DNA from: CAZVEV01 sp964625865
GTDB taxonomy: Bacteria; Planctomycetota; Phycisphaerae; SM23-33
Assembly: GCA_964625865.1 (NCBI GenBank)
Contig: CAZVEV010000302.1
Location: 1 to 7,247, forward strand
Direction: 5' to 3'
DNA: 7,247 bases
Shown here: positions 4,606 to 7,247 of the stretch, in pieces
How the letters are laid out: each line of letters starts with the position of its first letter
How positions within the stretch are numbered: position 1 is the stretch's first letter
Notes under the pieces: model-generated
What the model saw: only the letters and a program-made list of their open reading frames with translations
Told to the model about the DNA's origin: nothing
Databases searched by the model: none
Translations under genes and position numbers: made by a program

Positions 4606-6285
4606 ATGCGGGCGAATCATAGCGCACACATACGCGGGATGGTCTGCGTGGTGTCCGTCGGCGTGCTGCTGGCCCTGCCGACGGCCTCGCGCGGCGACGA
4701 CGCGGATGACATCGTCGCCGGAATCCTCCGCAGCACGCCCAATCAGGCCGAGGCGGCCAGGAAGATCCTCGACGCGGCCAAGGCCATGCCCGACGCTCCC
4801 GCCGTCCAGATTCGCCTGTGCGAGGAGGCCTACAAGCAGGGCGCCGCCGCGGTGGGGGGCTTTCCGGCGGCGTTGGGGGCCCTGGACCTGCTGGAGAAGA
4901 TCGCCCCGTCGCGGGCCGAGTGGACACGGGTCAAGCGCCTGGACGTCCATCGCCTGCAGTACTATCGCAGCACGGGGGGCACCAAAGCCGCCAACGGACG
5001 CCGGTACGTCGATCTTTTGCTGGCACGGGCCAGGGCGACGGGGAAGGGCGGCAACTGGACCGAAGCGGCCAACTGCTACCGGCAGGCCTACACCGTGGCC
5101 AGGACGGTCAAACTGTCGGACACCGACGCGATCTACGACAGCCTGCGAACGGCCGGCCACTACGAGATGATCCACAACCGTGTCGGCAAGCTCAAGAACG
5201 CCCTGGCGAGCAATCCCGACGACCTGTTCAGCCGCACGCAACTGATCAACGCACACCTGGTGGACCTCGACCAGCCCCACGAGGCGGCCAAGTATCTCAG
5301 TCCCAAGGTGGATCCCGCGTTGAGCAGGAACGTGACGAGGGCGGCGACGAAGGCATCGGGACTGACCGAGGCGGACTTCCTGGCGCTGGGCACGTGGTAT
5401 CGGTCGCTGGCGGGCCGGGCGCCGCTGAAGCACACCAAGGTCCGCATGCTCACCCGCGCGCTGAACCATATGAATCGCTACCTGGAGGTCTACACCAAGC
5501 AGGACGCCCGGCGCCTTCGCGCCACGACGCTGGTTAAGGCCATCGAGGCCGAACTCAAGCGACTCGGCGCGGAGGTCGCTGTCCGCCGGACCTTCCCTGC
5601 CGGGATTATCCTGGCGATGTCGTTTGAGAGGGGCCAGTGGACCAAGGCGGCCGACGGGACCGTGGTGGTCAAGGACATCAGCGGCCGCACTGGAGAGCCC
5701 CTGACCGCCGTCATGCGCCGCGGCACGCCCGGCGTGGCGGGCAAGGTGGGCACGGGGATTGCCTTTCCCCCCAAGAGCCGGGCAGACCTGGGCCTGCCCG
5801 TCAAGGCCACCGCGGGCCTCAAGACATTCACCTTCGCCTTCTGGGTCAAGACGACCGAGTCGGGCAAGGGGTCGCAGTACTGGACGAGCCCGACCCTGGT
5901 GGGCCACCGCTCCGACGGTGGCGGGTCTCGCGATTTCGGGGTCATGACGCGGCGGGGCTACATCAGCTACTTCAGCGGGCTGTACGGCAGGCGAGACTAC
6001 AACTACCAGTCGAGCAGGGTTCGTATTAACGACGGGGCGTGGCACCACATTGCCCTGACCAACGACGGCAAGACCCTGCTGCTGTACGTCGACGGCAAGG
6101 TCGTCTCGCCCAAGGGCCTGCCCTCCGGACACTCGCTGACAGCCATGCAGGTCCCCCTGGGGGCCTCGCGGTACACCGGGCGCGATCGCTACGGGTCGCT
6201 GAACCACAGCGGCACGTACGATGAACTGCAACTGTACGGCCGCGCCCTGACCGCAGCGGAAATCGCCACCATCATGCGGAAGTGA
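4606..6285 (+). CDS. Secreted protein: helical (TPR-like) N-terminal half plus LamG/concanavalin-like domain
   Basis: 559 residues. A signal peptide occupies about 1-30 (basic start, GMVCVVSVGVLLALPTAS core), followed by an acidic mature start DDADD. Residues 35-325 are helical and alanine-rich, with TPR-like pieces such as WTEAANCYRQAYTVAR (151-166) and HEAAKYLSPKVDPALS (225-240), and a strongly charged helix at 299-325. Residues 335-559 form a LamG-type jelly roll: AMSFE (337-341), TFTFAFWVKT (407-416), NDGAWHHIALTNDGKTLLLY (475-494) followed by VDGKVV, and GTYDELQLYGRALTAAEI (536-553). The last is the usual D-E-x-x-x-Y-x-R-A-L ending of LamG_3-type domains. No catalytic residues stand out, so a binding or scaffold role at the cell surface or outside is likelier than an enzyme. 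The start has an excellent ribosome site and promoter. Its neighbour upstream is also exported; no specific partnership is shown. Confidence 0.85.
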   Translation: MRANHSAHIRGMVCVVSVGVLLALPTASRGDDADDIVAGILRSTPNQAEAARKILDAAKAMPDAPAVQIRLCEEAYKQGAAAVGGFPAALGALDLLEKIAPSRAEWTRVKRLDVHRLQYYRSTGGTKAANGRRYVDLLLARARATGKGGNWTEAANCYRQAYTVARTVKLSDTDAIYDSLRTAGHYEMIHNRVGKLKNALASNPDDLFSRTQLINAHLVDLDQPHEAAKYLSPKVDPALSRNVTRAATKASGLTEADFLALGTWYRSLAGRAPLKHTKVRMLTRALNHMNRYLEVYTKQDARRLRATTLVKAIEAELKRLGAEVAVRRTFPAGIILAMSFERGQWTKAADGTVVVKDISGRTGEPLTAVMRRGTPGVAGKVGTGIAFPPKSRADLGLPVKATAGLKTFTFAFWVKTTESGKGSQYWTSPTLVGHRSDGGGSRDFGVMTRRGYISYFSGLYGRRDYNYQSSRVRINDGAWHHIALTNDGKTLLLYVDGKVVSPKGLPSGHSLTAMQVPLGASRYTGRDRYGSLNHSGTYDELQLYGRALTAAEIATIMRK

Positions 6286-6294
6286 TTCGTGTGC

Positions 6295-6387
6295 CTGGGT
6301 GCCGTAGCTTGACGCGAAGCGGCAACCACGATCCCTGCGCGACGTGAAGATCGTGGTTGCCGCTTCGCGTCAAGCTACGGCACCCAG
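6295..6387. repeat. 93-base hairpin with perfect 39-base arms (BIME/REP-like)
   Basis: Arms 6295-6333 and 6349-6387 are exact reverse complements around a 15-base loop. Each arm can also fold alone: GCC (6301-6303), a GTA bulge and GCTT (6307-6310) pair with AAGC (6317-6320) and GGC (6321-6323) around the loop GACGCG. Two small hairpins in head-to-head orientation resemble the paired REP units called BIMEs. The element starts 9 bases after the stop of the LamG gene and could also terminate or stabilise its mRNA, though no U tract follows. No target-site duplication is seen at the borders. Confidence 0.85.
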
Positions 6388-6438
6388 CCCGGGAACCCAC
6401 CTGCGAACACCTGTACGGCGTCCCCGATAATCAGGCGG

Positions 6439-6466
6439 TCGCTTTTCCGGCGGGGCGGGGTATACT
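6439..6466 (+). promoter_or_regulatory. Putative promoter of the flavoprotein gene
   Basis: TATACT (6461-6466) follows a GGGG run. The best -35 is weak (TCGCTT, 6439-6444, 16-base spacing). Transcription would start near 6473, leaving a leader of about 23 bases with AGGAG (6484-6488), 7 bases before the ATG. Confidence 0.5.
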
Positions 6467-6495
6467 GGTGCGAGACCCTTTTCAGGAGAACGCGA

Positions 6496-7140
6496 ATGAA
6501 GGTACTGGGACTATCGGGCAGTCCGCGAACGGGCGCGACGACGGACCGTCTGGTCCAGGAAGTGCTCGCCGGCGTCGACGGGATCGAAACGGAGTTCGTG
6601 TCGCTGGCGGGCAAGCAACTGTGCCCCTGCATCGCCTGTCTCGGGTGCGTCAAGACCAACGTCTGCGTGCTCAAGGACGACATGCCCGCCCTGCGCGAGA
6701 AGATCGTGGAAGCCGACGCCTACGTCATCGGCGCGCCGAACTACTTCCGGATGCTCAACGGGCTGACCCACTGCTTCCTCGAGCGCTGGTACCAGTTCCG
6801 TCATCGCGAAGCCAAGGTCGTCGCGGGCAAGCTCGGGGTTGCCGTCGGGGTCGGCGGGGGCGACGGCGAGGCGGTCGTCGAGAACATCCGGACGTTCTTT
6901 CAGTACAACCAGGTTGAGTGCGTCGACAGCGTCAGCGCCCAGGGCGTGGCGAGTTGCTTCACCTGCGGTTACGGCGAGACGTGCGGCGTGGGGGCAATCC
7001 AGATGTTCTTCGGCCCGGGCACGAAGATCACTGACGAGATTACGCCCTCGCTGGACAAACAGCCCGAGGCCCTCGCCGCCGCCCGCGCCGCGGGCAAGAC
7101 GCTCAGCGACCGCCTGAAGGCCTTCGCCGAGGGGACGTGA
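6496..7140 (+). CDS. Flavodoxin-fold FMN reductase of the iron-sulfur flavoprotein type
   Basis: 214 residues. The start MKVLGLSGSPRTGATTDRLV (1-20) is the phosphate-binding loop of the NADPH-dependent FMN reductase/flavodoxin-like fold, and GAPNYF (79-84) is the second FMN-contact loop. C45, C48, C51 and C57 form a CX2CX2CX5C cluster, the compact motif that binds a 4Fe-4S centre in archaeal and bacterial iron-sulfur flavoproteins; C43 adds a fifth nearby Cys. A second group, C154, C157 and C163 (CFTCGYGETC), follows, as also seen in some related flavoproteins. The length fits the family (about 190-240). It would be a cytoplasmic two-electron/one-electron relay between reduced carriers and FMN, suggesting anaerobic or oxygen-limited redox chemistry; the true partner is unknown. 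AGGAG 7 bases upstream supports the start. The gene stands alone between two hairpins, with no redox partner inside the window. Confidence 0.85.
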   Translation: MKVLGLSGSPRTGATTDRLVQEVLAGVDGIETEFVSLAGKQLCPCIACLGCVKTNVCVLKDDMPALREKIVEADAYVIGAPNYFRMLNGLTHCFLERWYQFRHREAKVVAGKLGVAVGVGGGDGEAVVENIRTFFQYNQVECVDSVSAQGVASCFTCGYGETCGVGAIQMFFGPGTKITDEITPSLDKQPEALAAARAAGKTLSDRLKAFAEGT

Positions 7141-7160
7141 GGCCCCGCCCGTCCCGTCTC

Positions 7161-7203
7161 GCACACTGGGGCTGGCCACTTCGGTGGCCAGCGGCTAGTG
7201 TGC
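7161..7203. repeat. Hairpin with UUCG tetraloop after the flavoprotein gene
   Basis: GCTGGCCAC (7171-7179) pairs perfectly with GTGGCCAGC (7184-7192) around TTCG, giving the very stable C(UUCG)G tetraloop. After an internal loop (GGG against GGCT) an outer stem, GCACACT/AGTGTGC (7161-7167 and 7197-7203), closes it. It begins 20 bases after the stop codon and probably terminates or protects that transcript, although no clean U tract follows. It could also be one copy of a dispersed palindromic repeat. Confidence 0.7.
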
Positions 7204-7224
7204 CGTCAGCTTTGAATAGTCGGG

Positions 7225-7230
7225 TATAGT
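7225..7230 (+). promoter_or_regulatory. Possible -10 box for a gene beyond the right edge
   Basis: TATAGT preceded by GGG, with no good -35 at the right distance. It resembles the G-run plus TATA boxes at 82-87 (minus strand) and 6461-6466. The gene it might serve would lie outside the window. Confidence 0.25.
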
Positions 7231-7247
7231 CGCTTGAGCTTGATGCG

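Noticed and set aside
4540..6231. Long open frame on the minus strand opposite the LamG gene
   Set aside because: It is rich in Arg, Gly, Pro and Val, shows no domain or signal, and fully mirrors a well-supported gene; such frames are expected opposite GC-rich coding DNA.
1..7247. tRNA, rRNA, CRISPR array, transposase or phage genes
   Set aside because: No cloverleaf, rRNA-like sequence, regularly spaced direct repeats or transposase motifs were found by eye on either strand.

Overview
The window looks like chromosome of a GC-rich planctomycete (Planctomycetota, probably Phycisphaerae-like). This is an inference from protein style, not from a marker gene. The pointers are a PEP-CTERM protein ending in a PEPLTM-type anchor and an Arg cluster, a rhomboid carrying a planctomycete-style N-terminal zinc ribbon, a PQQ-propeller relative of a family common in that phylum, a LamG (concanavalin-like) protein with a helical N-terminal half, and Tat signals with RR-FLK or RR-LQ motifs. 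Gene density is moderate, every gene seems to have its own promoter, and most encoded proteins are exported or membrane-bound.

Left part (1-2134): a gene on the minus strand is cut by the left edge, and only its Tat-signal start is inside. It shares a divergent promoter region with a plus-strand four-helix membrane protein (150-731), whose best promoter predicts a leaderless mRNA. That gene runs tail to tail into a minus-strand rhomboid protease (728-2134); the two stop codons overlap in a single CTAG.

Middle (2135-3965): a minus-strand PEP-CTERM surface protein (2424-3536) is a complete transcription unit, with a strong TTGACC/TATAAT promoter, an 80-base leader, a double Shine-Dalgarno-like word and an intrinsic terminator. 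It contains three tandem repeats resembling H-type lectin domains. The intergenic stretch to its right has no convincing gene but ends in a perfect 44-bp palindrome beside the promoter of the next gene.

Right part (3966-7247): on the plus strand come a Tat-exported miniature PQQ-propeller-like protein that appears to join the two ends of a longer family with its middle missing, a secreted helical/LamG protein (4606-6285), a 93-base hairpin with perfect 39-base arms, an iron-sulfur-flavoprotein-like reductase (6496-7140), and a closing hairpin with a UUCG loop.

I see no integrated multi-gene system such as a defence island, phage, CRISPR or biosynthetic cluster. The unusual material is in individual proteins (shortened propeller, triple lectin-like repeat, zinc-ribbon rhomboid, double-cysteine-cluster flavoprotein) and in three conspicuous palindromic elements, two of which could belong to dispersed repeat families.
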